Source: MED-G105 sp039025235 | Lineage (GTDB): Bacteria; Pseudomonadota; Alphaproteobacteria; Caulobacterales; Parvularculaceae | Reading direction: 5' to 3' | Assembly (NCBI GenBank): GCA_039025235.1 | Contig: JBCCOS010000002.1 | Coordinates: 62,001-126,000, forward strand | Length of the DNA stretch: 64,000 nucleotides | Part shown: positions 42,231 through 51,859 of the stretch, piece by piece | How positions within the stretch are numbered: position 1 is the stretch's first letter | How the letters are laid out: every line of letters begins with the position of its first letter | The notes under the pieces: generated by a model | The model's input: only the letters and a program-made list of their open reading frames with translations | Database searches by the model: none | Told to the model about the DNA's origin: nothing | Made by a program: the position numbers and the translations under genes

Positions 42231-44630
42231 ATGCCCGCAAAGACCACAACCACACGCAAAAAGAAGCCCACGGCCCAGCCAGTGACGCCGAAGGCCGATC
42301 TGACACCTGGCGGATTTTCAGAGGCCGTCGCCACGTATCACGACACCCATGCACCCTCCGTTTGGTCACCGCATCGGCCGGAGCGTCCGCAGAAAACCAA
42401 GAGCCTTTCCCGGCCCCTACGTGTTGTTTCGGCCTATGAACCCGGCGGCGACCAAGTCACGGCCATTCCTGAATTGACCCAAGGGATTGATGACAATGAA
42501 TTTGACCAGGTTCTCCTCGGGGCGACAGGAACCGGTAAGACCTTCACGATGGCAAAGATCATCGAGGCCCAGCAGCGCCCTGCTCTCGTCCTCGCCCATA
42601 ACAAAACATTGGCGGCCCAATTATATGGTGAGTTCAAAGCCTTTTTTCCCGAAAACGCGGTCGAGTATTTTGTATCTTACTATGACTATTACCAACCCGA
42701 AGCCTATGTTCCACGCTCGGACACCTATATCGAAAAAGAAAGCTCCATTAACGAGCAAATTGACCGGATGCGCCACGCGGCAACACGCGCACTTTTAGAA
42801 CGGGACGATGTGGTAATCGTCGCATCGGTCTCATGCATTTACGGCATTGGGTCTGTCGAGACCTATACGGCCATGACCTTCAAACTTGAGGTCGGACAAA
42901 ACATCGATCGCAAACAGTTGCTCGCGGACCTTGTGGCGCTTCAATACCGCCGTAATGATGCCGCCTTCGCGCGAGGGACGTTTCGTGCGCGTGGCGATAC
43001 GATTGAAGTCTTTCCTGCCCACTATGAAGACCGTGCGTGGCGCATTTCTCTCTTTGGGGATGAAATTGAAGCCATCACAGAATTTGATCCGCTTACGGGC
43101 CAAAAAAGCGGTGACCTTGAACAGGTCTCGATCTACGCGAATAGCCACTATGTGACGCCGCGCCCAACCCTCAACCAAGCCATTGAGAAAATCCATCGCG
43201 AGATGGAACAAGTGATCCCGAAAATGAAAGAAGAGGGAAAGCTTCTCGAAGCCCAACGCCTGCAACAACGGGTCGAGTTTGATATTGAGATGATGCAGGC
43301 AACCGGCTCGTGCAACGGGATCGAAAACTATTCTCGCTACCTCACGGGCCGCAAGCCTGGCGAACCACCGCCAACGCTGTTTGAATATCTCCCGGAAAAC
43401 GCGCTTTTATTTGTTGATGAGAGCCACCAAACCGTACCCCAAATCGGCGCAATGTTTCGTGGTGACTTCAACCGTAAACGCACCTTGGCCGAATATGGCT
43501 TCCGCCTGCCCTCTTGCATGGACAATCGCCCGCTCAAATTTGAGGAGTGGGAAAAGATGCGCCCCCAGACGGTTCATGTGTCCGCAACACCCGGACCCTG
43601 GGAATTGGAACAGACAAGCGGCGTCTTCACCGAGCAGGTTATTCGGCCCACAGGCCTTGTCGATCCCGAAATTGAAATCCGCCCAGTAACCGGGGAGAAA
43701 TCCAACCAGGTCGATGATGTAATCGAGGAGTGTAAGCAGGTTGCGAAAGCGGGTGGCCGTGTCCTCGTCACGACCCTAACAAAGCGCATGGCCGAGGATC
43801 TTACCGAGTATATGCATGAACAAGGCGTGCGTGTCCGCTATATGCACTCCGACGTCGATACCCTGGAACGCATTGAGATCATTCGCGATCTGCGGCTCGG
43901 TGCTTTCGACGTGCTGGTCGGCATCAACCTTCTGCGAGAAGGATTGGATATTCCCGAATGCCGCCTTGTCGCTATTCTTGATGCGGACAAAGAAGGGTTC
44001 TTACGCTCCGAGACATCACTCGTTCAGACGATCGGGCGCGCCGCAAGAAATGTTGATGGCCGGGTTATTCTTTATGCAGACCAAATGACGGGCTCGATGG
44101 AACGGGCCATGGCGGAAACGGAACGGCGCCGGGAGAAGCAAGTCGCGCATAACAAAGAACACGGCATTACCCCCAAAACGGTTCAAGCGAAAATCGCTGA
44201 AATCGCAACCTCAGACGATGAAGGCGCCAAAGCCGCGGCTGGCCAAACCTTTGTCGGTCACAAGGGTGTGCGGGCCGCAGCGCCTGGTAATGCGGGTCAG
44301 ATGGCTGGTTTTGCAGAAGACGGCGCCACCTATACCGACGGTGCCCCAATGGGCGGGAACCTGCGTACCGTAATTGACGGTCTCGAAAAAGATATGCGCG
44401 AGGCGGCCGCGAACCTTGAGTTTGAAACCGCCGCTCGCCTACGCGACGAAATCAAACGTCTTCAAGAAACAGAACTGGCGATCGCCGACGATCCGTTGGC
44501 CCGTCAGTCCGATGTCGAAAACCGTGTTACTGCGGCATCGAAAGGGCGTATCACAAAAAGCGAAGGCACGATTTCTAATACGCTCTCAAAACCCAAAGGC
44601 GCCAAAGGTCGCCGCCGCCGTCGATCGTGA
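42231..44630 (+). CDS. uvrB: Excinuclease ABC subunit B
   Basis: UvrB is the damage-verifying helicase of nucleotide excision repair. The 799-residue protein has Walker A GATGTGKTFTMAK, the beta-hairpin YFVSYYDYYQPEAYVPRSDT, DESHQTVPQIGAMF as motif II, and the helicase motif QTIGRAARN. The C-terminal UVR domain reads KDMREAAANLEFETAARLRD and a basic tail follows. The start at ATG 42231 is chosen over TTG 42204. The N-terminal 60 residues are a basic, low-complexity extension. I found no GTTC-N7-GTTC LexA box in the upstream spacer. Confidence 0.97.
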   Translation: MPAKTTTTRKKKPTAQPVTPKADLTPGGFSEAVATYHDTHAPSVWSPHRPERPQKTKSLSRPLRVVSAYEPGGDQVTAIPELTQGIDDNEFDQVLLGATGTGKTFTMAKIIEAQQRPALVLAHNKTLAAQLYGEFKAFFPENAVEYFVSYYDYYQPEAYVPRSDTYIEKESSINEQIDRMRHAATRALLERDDVVIVASVSCIYGIGSVETYTAMTFKLEVGQNIDRKQLLADLVALQYRRNDAAFARGTFRARGDTIEVFPAHYEDRAWRISLFGDEIEAITEFDPLTGQKSGDLEQVSIYANSHYVTPRPTLNQAIEKIHREMEQVIPKMKEEGKLLEAQRLQQRVEFDIEMMQATGSCNGIENYSRYLTGRKPGEPPPTLFEYLPENALLFVDESHQTVPQIGAMFRGDFNRKRTLAEYGFRLPSCMDNRPLKFEEWEKMRPQTVHVSATPGPWELEQTSGVFTEQVIRPTGLVDPEIEIRPVTGEKSNQVDDVIEECKQVAKAGGRVLVTTLTKRMAEDLTEYMHEQGVRVRYMHSDVDTLERIEIIRDLRLGAFDVLVGINLLREGLDIPECRLVAILDADKEGFLRSETSLVQTIGRAARNVDGRVILYADQMTGSMERAMAETERRREKQVAHNKEHGITPKTVQAKIAEIATSDDEGAKAAAGQTFVGHKGVRAAAPGNAGQMAGFAEDGATYTDGAPMGGNLRTVIDGLEKDMREAAANLEFETAARLRDEIKRLQETELAIADDPLARQSDVENRVTAASKGRITKSEGTISNTLSKPKGAKGRRRRRS

Positions 44631-44815
44631 TGTCTATTGTTTGCTCTTTTGGGGTAGACGCTGCAGAAAGCCTGCAGCGCATCTTTTTGCTTCAAACTTT
44701 GTAAACATCGTCTAGACAAAGCAAAAAATCACGAGATCCCAATGTTAATTATTTGCCAATACCTTTGATGAGTGGCAGTCGCTGAGACTGTCATCCGTAT
44801 TACAAGGTGTTGAAT

Positions 44816-45526
44816 ATGCATGTTTCTCTAGTCGCAGGTTTTCGTCAGCTGCATTTTGCCTTGCCTATTGCTCTTACTCTACTCAGCTTCGGGTTTATGA
44901 GCTCCCCTGCAATGGCGGAGGACGATCGAAACCGATTTGCGGTAGGTGTTTACGGTGGTACGCTTGGGATTGGTGGTGACGTTCAAGCGCGTGCAACCGA
45001 TTGGCTCGTTTTTCGCGCGGGCGGGCATGTCTTTGATCTCAATATTGACGAAGAGTATGACGATATTGACTATGATGCGAACGTGAACCTCTCAAATGCC
45101 TTTTTAACGGCGGATTTTCATCCATTTGAAAATGGTTTCCTCTTATCGACGGGTTTGATTATCGGCCCAAAGACGATCAGCTTAAGTGCGACTCCCACTG
45201 AGACCATTCAAATTGGTGATGAGGAATTCACGCCTGCAGAAGTCGGCACACTGACTGGTGAGGTTTCCGCGCGCGGTGCTGCGCCATTTTTGGGCTTGGG
45301 TTTTGATAATGCGGTCACACGAGGCAGCCGCGTCGGTATCTCGTTTTTGTTGGGTGTTGGTTTTACAGGGGCACCCGAGGCAGAACTCCTGGCGGAAGGC
45401 GGGATCCTAGAAAATGACGAAGATTTTCTGACGCAATTAGAGATCGAAGTTGAGAACTTGGAAGACGATGTCGATAATTTCCGATTTTTTCCTGTGGCAC
45501 GGCTCGGAATCACCGTTGGCTTTTAA
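44816..45526 (+). CDS. Exported outer-membrane beta-barrel protein
   Basis: The 236-residue protein has a signal peptide (LPIALTLLSFGFMSSPAMA, cleavage after AMA) and alternating amphipathic strands rich in glycine and aromatics, ending ARLGITVGF with the terminal phenylalanine typical of barrels. It has an acidic stretch near residue 70 and again near 205. The specific function is unknown. ATG at 44816 has AAGGTG upstream. A bidirectional terminator follows the stop. Confidence 0.75.
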   Translation: MHVSLVAGFRQLHFALPIALTLLSFGFMSSPAMAEDDRNRFAVGVYGGTLGIGGDVQARATDWLVFRAGGHVFDLNIDEEYDDIDYDANVNLSNAFLTADFHPFENGFLLSTGLIIGPKTISLSATPTETIQIGDEEFTPAEVGTLTGEVSARGAAPFLGLGFDNAVTRGSRVGISFLLGVGFTGAPEAELLAEGGILENDEDFLTQLEIEVENLEDDVDNFRFFPVARLGITVGF

Positions 45527-45541
45527 ATGATCAATCCACAA

Positions 45542-45570
45542 AAAACGCCGGTGATGAACACCGGCGTTTT
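45542..45570. terminator. Bidirectional rho-independent terminator
   Basis: AAAACGCCGGTG and CACCGGCGTTTT form a 12-bp perfect stem with an ATGAA loop. It is flanked by A and T runs, so it can stop both convergent outer-membrane-protein transcripts. Confidence 0.95.
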
Positions 45571-45645
45571 CGTTTATTTCCGCAATGCAAAGGCTAAAAC
45601 AACGAGCACCGCATTTTTTATTCTAAGCCACCGATAGGGCAGCAA

Positions 45646-46461
45646 TTAGAATTTAAGTCTGATCCCAGCCTCTGCCATTGATGCACTATTTTCAATATCG
45701 AAATCAGCCGTGAACAAGTTCGCTTCAACACTGACGTCAGTGGTCGCACGGTAGCGATATCCGACAAAAACTTCTGCTGCTGGAGCGACAGCGTAAGACA
45801 CGCCAGCCATTGCTTGATAGGCAAATTGAGTTGACCGATCGTCGATGACGGTCGTCGCTGATGGGACATAGTCGACATTAACAAAACCAACACCGACACC
45901 ACCGCCAATATACGGCTTTATTGGACTGCCAAGGTCGAAATCATAAATTGCGTTTGCCATCAGAAAAATGGTTTCCAGGTCACCCTGTCCATCCGCAACA
46001 AGATCTGCAACGGTTACACCTAATTGCTGCTGTCGATCAGAAATAAGCACAGCCGCATCAAACCCTGATAGGTCTGTCGGGCCTGCACTCACACCGGTGT
46101 GGGTGTCAACGCCAGCATTTTGGTAAGCGACCTCAAATTCGCCGCGGAATGGGCCATAATACTTTCCGACTGCACCGGAAATAGCAAAACCTGTGTTGAA
46201 ATCCGTATCCCAACCCACGGCGCTACCATCTTGAAGGACCGTCCCGGCTGGAATCGCGCCGCCATTGCCTGTGGAGAACGGCCCTACGAAGGCGCCTTCA
46301 TTAGTAGAGTCCTCTTGAAATACAACGCTACCCGACCCAGAAATGTAGTAATCGCCAGCAATTGCGGCGCTTTGCGCACCCGCGAAGAAGACAAGTCCGG
46401 TTGCAACACCTGCAATCCTCGAAGCGCTGAAACCATTAGACGACACAACAGTTTTACTCAT
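45646..46461 (-). CDS. Outer-membrane beta-barrel protein (opacity/Omp25-like)
   Basis: The 271-residue protein has a signal peptide (GVATGLVFFAGAQSAAIA, cleavage before GDYY) and a barrel with repeated aromatic strands (KYYGPFRGEFEVAYQ; PYIGGGVGVGFVNVDY; EVFVGYRYRATTD), ending AEAGIRLKF. The glycine-rich strand and the terminal F suggest the Opa/Omp25-type eight-stranded porin-like family. It is convergent with the preceding barrel gene. Confidence 0.85.
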   Translation of the reverse strand: MSKTVVSSNGFSASRIAGVATGLVFFAGAQSAAIAGDYYISGSGSVVFQEDSTNEGAFVGPFSTGNGGAIPAGTVLQDGSAVGWDTDFNTGFAISGAVGKYYGPFRGEFEVAYQNAGVDTHTGVSAGPTDLSGFDAAVLISDRQQQLGVTVADLVADGQGDLETIFLMANAIYDFDLGSPIKPYIGGGVGVGFVNVDYVPSATTVIDDRSTQFAYQAMAGVSYAVAPAAEVFVGYRYRATTDVSVEANLFTADFDIENSASMAEAGIRLKF

Positions 46462-46702
46462 TTAATTCTCCCAGAAATATCTGCCGACAATAATTGTCGG
46501 CATTATACTTAATGAAAAACGCAGCGAAATTATGTTAGGTTCACATCTGCTGCATCACAGTTTTGTGAGGACTAACCACAAGCGACTTCGCACCGATTAA
46601 TTTGTCGACATATGAGTGTTCGGCTCGAATTCAAATAAAATTTCCAAAATTTAATTTGATAACAAATCGCGATACGGATTTTACGATACAAAGCTGGGAT
46701 GA

Positions 46703-46735
46703 GCACAAGGCAATACAAGGCAATACAAGGCAACA
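46703..46735. repeat. 10-bp tandem repeat
   Basis: CAAGGCAATA occurs three times in succession (third copy CAAGGCAACA) just before the element at 46738. It may be replication slippage. Confidence 0.85.
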
Positions 46736-46737
46736 TG

Positions 46738-46841
46738 TAAGCACTTCCAACTTAAGTGGTTACAGGCCCTCGCGCCAGAAAATACGTAAAATCAGAGATC
46801 TAAAGCCGTTCAGTGAGTGTGTTTGAAACGGAGCGGCTTTA
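46738..46841. repeat. TA-bounded two-hairpin element abutting ispA stop
   Basis: This 104-bp copy begins TAAGCACTTCC and ends GAGCGGCTTTA. The loop AGGCCCTCGCGCC marks the same subtype as 60556-60660. The right TA forms the ispA stop codon, here from the opposite end of the element compared with crtW. Confidence 0.88.
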
Positions 46842-47726
46842 ATTTTTCCGCGCGAATACGAAATCTGCAGCGCCAACAAGCGGCTCAGCTCTCTCGCCGA
46901 ACCGTGACAAATCATTTTTGGCCCGAGCAACCAGATCTTGCGCCTTGTTCCTGGCGCCCTCGGCACCAAGTAATTTTACAAATGTTGCTTTTTCCATGTC
47001 CGTGTCTTGACCAATTGGCTTCCCCAAGGCCTCAGCATCACCAAACATATCTAAAAGATCATCCACAATTTGAAAGGCGAGCCCGAGGTCTTCAGCATAG
47101 GACGTCAAAAGACTGAGTTCGTCTTCGCTTGCGCCGCCAACGATACCTCCCCCGACGACAGAAAAACGAATGAGTGCCCCTGTTTTGAGGCGCTGAAGTT
47201 CTTCTATCTGATCAATTGAAAAGTCTTTTTGCTCGGCATAGATGTCGACCATCTGACCGCCGACCATGCCTTCTTTGCCAGACGCACGTGCGAGGTGGAG
47301 AGCCAGTTGACATCGAACATCCGCATGCGGGTGTGTTTCAACCTCGGCGAGGATCTCAAATGCTTGCGTCAATAGCGCATCGCCGGCCAGGATCGCCGTT
47401 GCATCATCAAACGCTTTGTGAACGGACGGGCGCCCGCGCCGAAGGTCGGAATCATCCATGGCTGGCAAATCATCGTGGATAAGGCTGTAGCAATGAATCA
47501 TCTCCACAGCCAAACCGACACGGACCGAACGATCCCGTGGTGTATCGAAGATATCAGCAGCGGCAATTGCTAAGAATGGCCTTAAACGCTTACCACCATT
47601 AAGAGAGCCATGGCGCATTGCGTCCACCACACGGCCTAGCGGGCCATCGGTGCGCGGTAGAGCCCGGTCTAAAGCATCTTCAATAAGTGAAGCTGTTTCT
47701 CGTATTGCAAGGTCGAAGTTTTTCAT
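46839..47726 (-). CDS. ispA: Polyprenyl (farnesyl/geranylgeranyl) diphosphate synthase
   Basis: This 295-residue trans-prenyltransferase has the first aspartate-rich motif in HCYSLIHDDLPAMDDSDLRRG and the second in FQIVDDLLDMFGD, with GGKRLRP near the N-terminus. The residues before the first motif (CYSLIHDD) resemble IspA-type FPP synthase. FPP would serve HpnC/D, but CrtB needs GGPP, so a longer product cannot be excluded. The stop codon lies in the repeat at 46738-46841. Confidence 0.9.
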   Translation of the reverse strand: MKNFDLAIRETASLIEDALDRALPRTDGPLGRVVDAMRHGSLNGGKRLRPFLAIAAADIFDTPRDRSVRVGLAVEMIHCYSLIHDDLPAMDDSDLRRGRPSVHKAFDDATAILAGDALLTQAFEILAEVETHPHADVRCQLALHLARASGKEGMVGGQMVDIYAEQKDFSIDQIEELQRLKTGALIRFSVVGGGIVGGASEDELSLLTSYAEDLGLAFQIVDDLLDMFGDAEALGKPIGQDTDMEKATFVKLLGAEGARNKAQDLVARAKNDLSRFGERAEPLVGAADFVFARKN

Positions 47727-47857
47727 AAGGGAGGGCTTAGCGAAAACCGCTTACGCTTAAAAGCATCATTCGGCTAAAATATGGGATGTGAAAATCGGTC
47801 TCAAAAAGAGTCTGGGTGAAATCAGTAGTCGTCTTAATCTAAATCACAGCAACTGTA

Positions 47858-48580
47858 TTATTTATTGAACAATCGCCGAAATAAACCTTTCTTCTCATTC
47901 GCTGAATCATCTGCCGACATGACCGCTGATCGGTGCCCCCCCAGAAAGCGGGACAGCATTTCCTCTGGGGCGACATTGTCTCCCCGTTGCCGGCGATTTA
48001 TCGCGAAGTTCAGGGCCACATCATTCAAAAGCGCTGGATGTGAACCAAAAAAAGAATCCTGAGTAACACCTTGGATCGCAATTGCAAGATCGCGCCGCCA
48101 AGCTTCCAGCACGAGCTGAAAGGCGCCATTGTTGAATTCATTTGTCGCAAGAACGCCACCAACGAGAAACAAATCGCCGCCAGCATCCTGAGCCATCACA
48201 CTGATATGGAGATTGCCATTCACCGCGGAAATGTCAGCTTCGGACATTGAAAAGCCCTCAAAGCGAGCAACAAAACCAACTTCAATAATTTCATCTGACT
48301 TTTTGTTGAGGACCTGCCGCTTTACCAATATTACGGCAAAGCGAATATCATTTTCCACGATCCCCAATACTGAATACCCGGTTTCCTCGCTAAGTTCTTC
48401 GATGGTGCCGTAGCGTTCCTTTAGCGCTGAAATGACCGCTTTTTTTGGCCAACTGAAGGTTGCCTCCTGGCTGGAACCATCAAATAAGGAGACGTCCTTA
48501 CGCCTCAGAGCAAATGCGCGCAAAAAATTGTTACTCACCCGAAATACCCCGTAATATGGCTGTTGGTTTTTCACCATCAT
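47858..48580 (-). CDS. Protein of unknown function
   Basis: This 240-residue soluble protein has no recognised motif. It has an alpha/beta-looking body (YSVLGIVENDIRFAVILVKR; LHISVMAQDAGGDLFLVGGV) that could be a YbjN-like or chaperone-like fold, and a basic C-terminal tail KKGLFRRLFNK. No signal peptide or membrane segment is visible. It lies alone between ispA and the ispH promoter region. Confidence 0.65.
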   Translation of the reverse strand: MMVKNQQPYYGVFRVSNNFLRAFALRRKDVSLFDGSSQEATFSWPKKAVISALKERYGTIEELSEETGYSVLGIVENDIRFAVILVKRQVLNKKSDEIIEVGFVARFEGFSMSEADISAVNGNLHISVMAQDAGGDLFLVGGVLATNEFNNGAFQLVLEAWRRDLAIAIQGVTQDSFFGSHPALLNDVALNFAINRRQRGDNVAPEEMLSRFLGGHRSAVMSADDSANEKKGLFRRLFNK

Positions 48581-49048
48581 TGATCGTCAACTCAGTGATA
48601 ATCAACTGGTAATACCAAACCTCAGAAACCAAACTTGTCTGTGTCAGGTCAATTCCCATTAATATGAAAAGTGGTTTTGCAACCCTAAGCATAAACTGTG
48701 TAGAAAATGAAACAGAGGAACGCGACCGACCATCATAAATACTTGGTCGATGAAACAGCCAGATTGCAAATCTCGTGCAATCCCCACTAAGCAATTGATT
48801 AAAAATGATAATTTAGCGATAAGCCTGGAAAAACCGTTATCTCGCAACTCATCTAAATCACGATAAGTATCGTAATAAAAATCAACGCGCAAAGTTTACG
48901 CAAAAATAAAAAGCGAAGTCTTCGCATCGTCTTCCAACTCTGCTAACGTTGCGTGCGTTGCAATATGAGATCTAAAAAGTCGTTTTTTACAAAGCGACCT
49001 CACCGACCATGAGCGCACGAGCGTGCCGCGAAAAAGGGATTACCTCAA
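48581..49048. other. Intergenic region upstream of ispH
   Basis: A 468-nt AT-rich spacer between divergent genes. Short frames on the minus strand (48531-48794) have no convincing start context or homology. I see no RNA gene or repeat copy. It presumably holds the ispH-hpnH promoter. Confidence 0.4.
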
Positions 49049-50128
49049 ATGGTTGAAACAATGCGGTCCGACGATGTGCGGATAGCCGAATCGCCAACGT
49101 CTGCGAACACCGGTGCTGAAGATGCCGACGAGAATAGCGTGGTATCCAAAGATGCAATTGAGGTTGTTTTGGCCCAACCCCGTGGGTTTTGCGCTGGGGT
49201 AGAGCGCGCGATTGATATCGTGGAACGTGCGTTAGAAAAATATGGTGCACCCGTTTATGTACGCCATGAGATTGTTCACAATAAGCGCGTTGTAAATACG
49301 CTGAAATCGCGCGGCGCGATTTTTGTAAAAGAGATTGACGAAATCCCTGAAGGCGCCGTTACTATTTTTTCGGCCCACGGCGTATCTCAAAAAGTTGAAG
49401 AAGGCGCAGGTCTTCGCGACCTCGATGTGATTGATGCGACCTGCCCTTTGGTGACGAAGGTCCATAAAGAAGGGCGCCGTTACGCGGCAAAAGGCTACGA
49501 CATTGTTTTAATCGGCCATCTCGGCCACCCGGAAGTTGAAGGCACGTTAGGGCAAATCCCCGGTTCCGTTCATGTTATTTCCGAACCGCACGAGGTCGAC
49601 GCGTTAAAGGTCAGCGATCCAGAACGAGTCTCATTCGTTACGCAAACGACACTCTCCGTAAACGATACAAAAGACGTAATTACGGCCTTGAAAGAGCGTT
49701 TTCCAAGCATCATCGGTCCTGATACGCGTGATATTTGTTACGCCACACAAAACCGGCAGACGGCTGTCATTGAGCTATCGAAAAAAGTTGACTTATTGTT
49801 AGTGATGGGTGCGCATAATTCGTCGAATTCGAACCGCTTACGCGAAATTGGTGAGAATTTTGGATTGCCGAGTTATCTCATCGAAGATTCGACAGTGCTT
49901 GATGAAGCGTGGCTTAAAGGCGTCCAAAGAGTTGGCATCACCGCAGGCGCATCAGCACCAGACTCCTTGGTTCAAGAAACAATTTCCTGGTTGAAAAAGT
50001 ATCGGGATGTAAAGGTTTCAACGCTCGATGGGGTTGAAGAGAACGTGCATTTCAGACTTCCAAAAGAGCTTTCAGATGTTCCGCGCCCTAAATCAATGGA
50101 TGTGTGGTCGTCAGTTGAGAACTTTTGA
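49049..50128 (+). CDS. ispH: 4-hydroxy-3-methylbut-2-enyl diphosphate reductase (IspH)
   Basis: The last step of the MEP pathway, producing IPP and DMAPP. The three cysteine ligands of its iron-sulfur cluster are visible: C48 in RGFCAGV, C132 in DATCPLV and C229 in DICYATQ. The 359-residue protein has a roughly 35-residue N-terminal extension. hpnH follows 80 nt downstream on the same strand, so precursor supply and hopanoid elongation may be co-transcribed. Confidence 0.97.
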   Translation: MVETMRSDDVRIAESPTSANTGAEDADENSVVSKDAIEVVLAQPRGFCAGVERAIDIVERALEKYGAPVYVRHEIVHNKRVVNTLKSRGAIFVKEIDEIPEGAVTIFSAHGVSQKVEEGAGLRDLDVIDATCPLVTKVHKEGRRYAAKGYDIVLIGHLGHPEVEGTLGQIPGSVHVISEPHEVDALKVSDPERVSFVTQTTLSVNDTKDVITALKERFPSIIGPDTRDICYATQNRQTAVIELSKKVDLLLVMGAHNSSNSNRLREIGENFGLPSYLIEDSTVLDEAWLKGVQRVGITAGASAPDSLVQETISWLKKYRDVKVSTLDGVEENVHFRLPKELSDVPRPKSMDVWSSVENF

Positions 50129-50208
50129 CGCCTGGCGCACTCAAAAAATCCTCGTTACAGAGACTTGAGACTTAATCGGTCGCCATCAATGAGATTACGG
50201 AGCAATCT

Positions 50209-51408
50209 ATGACCGTTTCGCTACACCAACAAGTTCGTGTCGGCGCTTATGTTGCAAAACAAACATTGTTAGGGCGCGAGAAGTATCCGCTTGTCCTTTT
50301 CCTTGAGCCATTATTTCGATGTAACCTCGCCTGCCCTGGTTGTGGTAAGATCGATTATCCGGCTGAGATTTTGAACAAACGTCTTACAGTACAAGAGTGC
50401 CTGGACGCGGTCGATGAGTGCGGCGCGCCCGTCGTTGCAGTGCCCGGCGGCGAGCCGCTCATCCATAAAGATATTGGCGAAATCGTCGCTGGTATCGTGA
50501 AGCGAAAGAAGTTTGTCTCGCTTTGCACAAACGCCCTTCTTTTAGAGAAAAAGCTCCATCTGTTTGAGCCATCGCCGTTTTTATTCTTTTCTGTTCATCT
50601 GGATGGTCTTGAAGAAGAACATGATCAGGCCGTTGATCAAAAAGGGACATTCAAGATAGCGGTCAAAGCCATCAAAGCCGCACAGGAAAAAGGTTTCCAA
50701 GTCAACGTCAACGCGACAATCTTCGACAATATGACAGCGGAAATGGTTGCCGATTATCTTGATTATGCGACAGGGTTGGGCGTTGGGATTACGATTTCAC
50801 CAGGATACGCTTACGAGCGCGCGGGCGACCAGGAACATTTTCTCTCGCGCAAGAAGACCAAACAGTTGTTCCGTGATGTATTCAAAATCGGAAAAAGTGG
50901 CGATCGCAAGTGGAACCTTTCCCACTCGTCTTTGTTTCTTGATTTCCTTGCCGGCAACCAGGAATACACCTGCACCCCTTGGGGGTCTCCGACACGCAAT
51001 GTCTTCGGTTGGCAAAAGCCCTGCTATTTACTCGGTGAAGGCTATGTTTCGAGCTTCAAAGAGCTGATGGAAGAGACCGAATGGGATCAATACGGAACGG
51101 GGAAATATGATAAGTGCTCGAACTGTATGGCACATTGCGGTTACGAGCCGACAGCCGCTATGGACGCTGTGAAAAACCCGTTAAAAATGTTCAAAATTCC
51201 GAACATGTTTAAAATTAAAACCGAAGGTCCAATGGCACCGGAGATTGACCTCTCGAAAGCGCGTCCCGCAATTGACGTGCACGAACAAATTGTCGAAACC
51301 GAAATGGACAAAATCCGTCGCGAGAAGGAAGAAGCAAAAGCCAGGAAGAAAGCGACGACGCTCATTGATAAAACGAGCGAAAAGGGGAAATCGACGGTCG
51401 CTGCTTAA
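50209..51408 (+). CDS. hpnH: Adenosyl-hopene transferase HpnH (radical SAM)
   Basis: HpnH attaches a 5'-deoxyadenosyl group to diploptene, beginning hopanoid side-chain extension. The radical SAM cluster motif CX3CX2C is C38, C42 and C45 in CNLACPGCGK. The C-terminal DUF3463 domain has cysteines in TCTPWGSPTRN and CSNCMAHCGYEP. The 399-residue length and the basic low-complexity tail are typical. A terminator hairpin follows about 110 nt downstream. Confidence 0.96.
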   Translation: MTVSLHQQVRVGAYVAKQTLLGREKYPLVLFLEPLFRCNLACPGCGKIDYPAEILNKRLTVQECLDAVDECGAPVVAVPGGEPLIHKDIGEIVAGIVKRKKFVSLCTNALLLEKKLHLFEPSPFLFFSVHLDGLEEEHDQAVDQKGTFKIAVKAIKAAQEKGFQVNVNATIFDNMTAEMVADYLDYATGLGVGITISPGYAYERAGDQEHFLSRKKTKQLFRDVFKIGKSGDRKWNLSHSSLFLDFLAGNQEYTCTPWGSPTRNVFGWQKPCYLLGEGYVSSFKELMEETEWDQYGTGKYDKCSNCMAHCGYEPTAAMDAVKNPLKMFKIPNMFKIKTEGPMAPEIDLSKARPAIDVHEQIVETEMDKIRREKEEAKARKKATTLIDKTSEKGKSTVAA

Positions 51409-51516
51409 CGCTGTTGGGTTAGTCTCTGCTTTCTCGATTGATTAGGTTTGCCTTGCAACAATTACCGTCATTAAAGTCGCAAAACCGCAACACAGACCAA
51501 GTATTATTGTTATTAA

Positions 51517-51545
51517 TGCACTCTCTCTATCGAGAGTGCATTTTC
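51517..51545 (+). terminator. Rho-independent terminator after hpnH
   Basis: TGCACTCTC and GAGAGTGCA form a 9-bp stem with a short loop, followed by TTTTC. Confidence 0.88.
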
Positions 51546-51638
51546 ATTTGAGCAGCTCGCACAAAAGAGGATCACTCAAAGGATACCGCGGCGAAGTTTA
51601 TGCCGTCCGACGTCGGGAAATGTGCTGAAACAATCGTT

Positions 51639-51738
51639 TAAAGCATTTCCAAGCCAAGTGTGTGCGGTTGGCGTTAAGGAAATGCGTAAAAACAAAGACT
51701 TAAAGCCTTCTCAGTCCAATTGAAACGAAACCGCTATA
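51639..51738. repeat. TA-bounded two-hairpin element upstream of mscS
   Basis: A 100-bp copy begins TAAAGCATTTCCAAGCC and ends CCGCTATA; the first hairpin is decayed near 51710. Confidence 0.85.
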
Positions 51739-51859
51739 GACCACCGTAAAAGCGTCAACTTATATTTGACGGACGCCAAAGAACACGCGATTTGATTACC
51801 AAATTTCGATTCTTGCTGTTTCAAAATGCAAAACATCTTGCTTCGTTGAGGACCCATAA

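Noticed and set aside
46703..46735. 10-bp tandem repeat as a CRISPR fragment
   Set aside because: There are no spacers between the units; it is a simple slippage repeat.
48531..48794. Minus-strand short frame upstream of the unknown gene
   Set aside because: It overlaps the start of the 47858-48580 gene in another frame and shows no motif.
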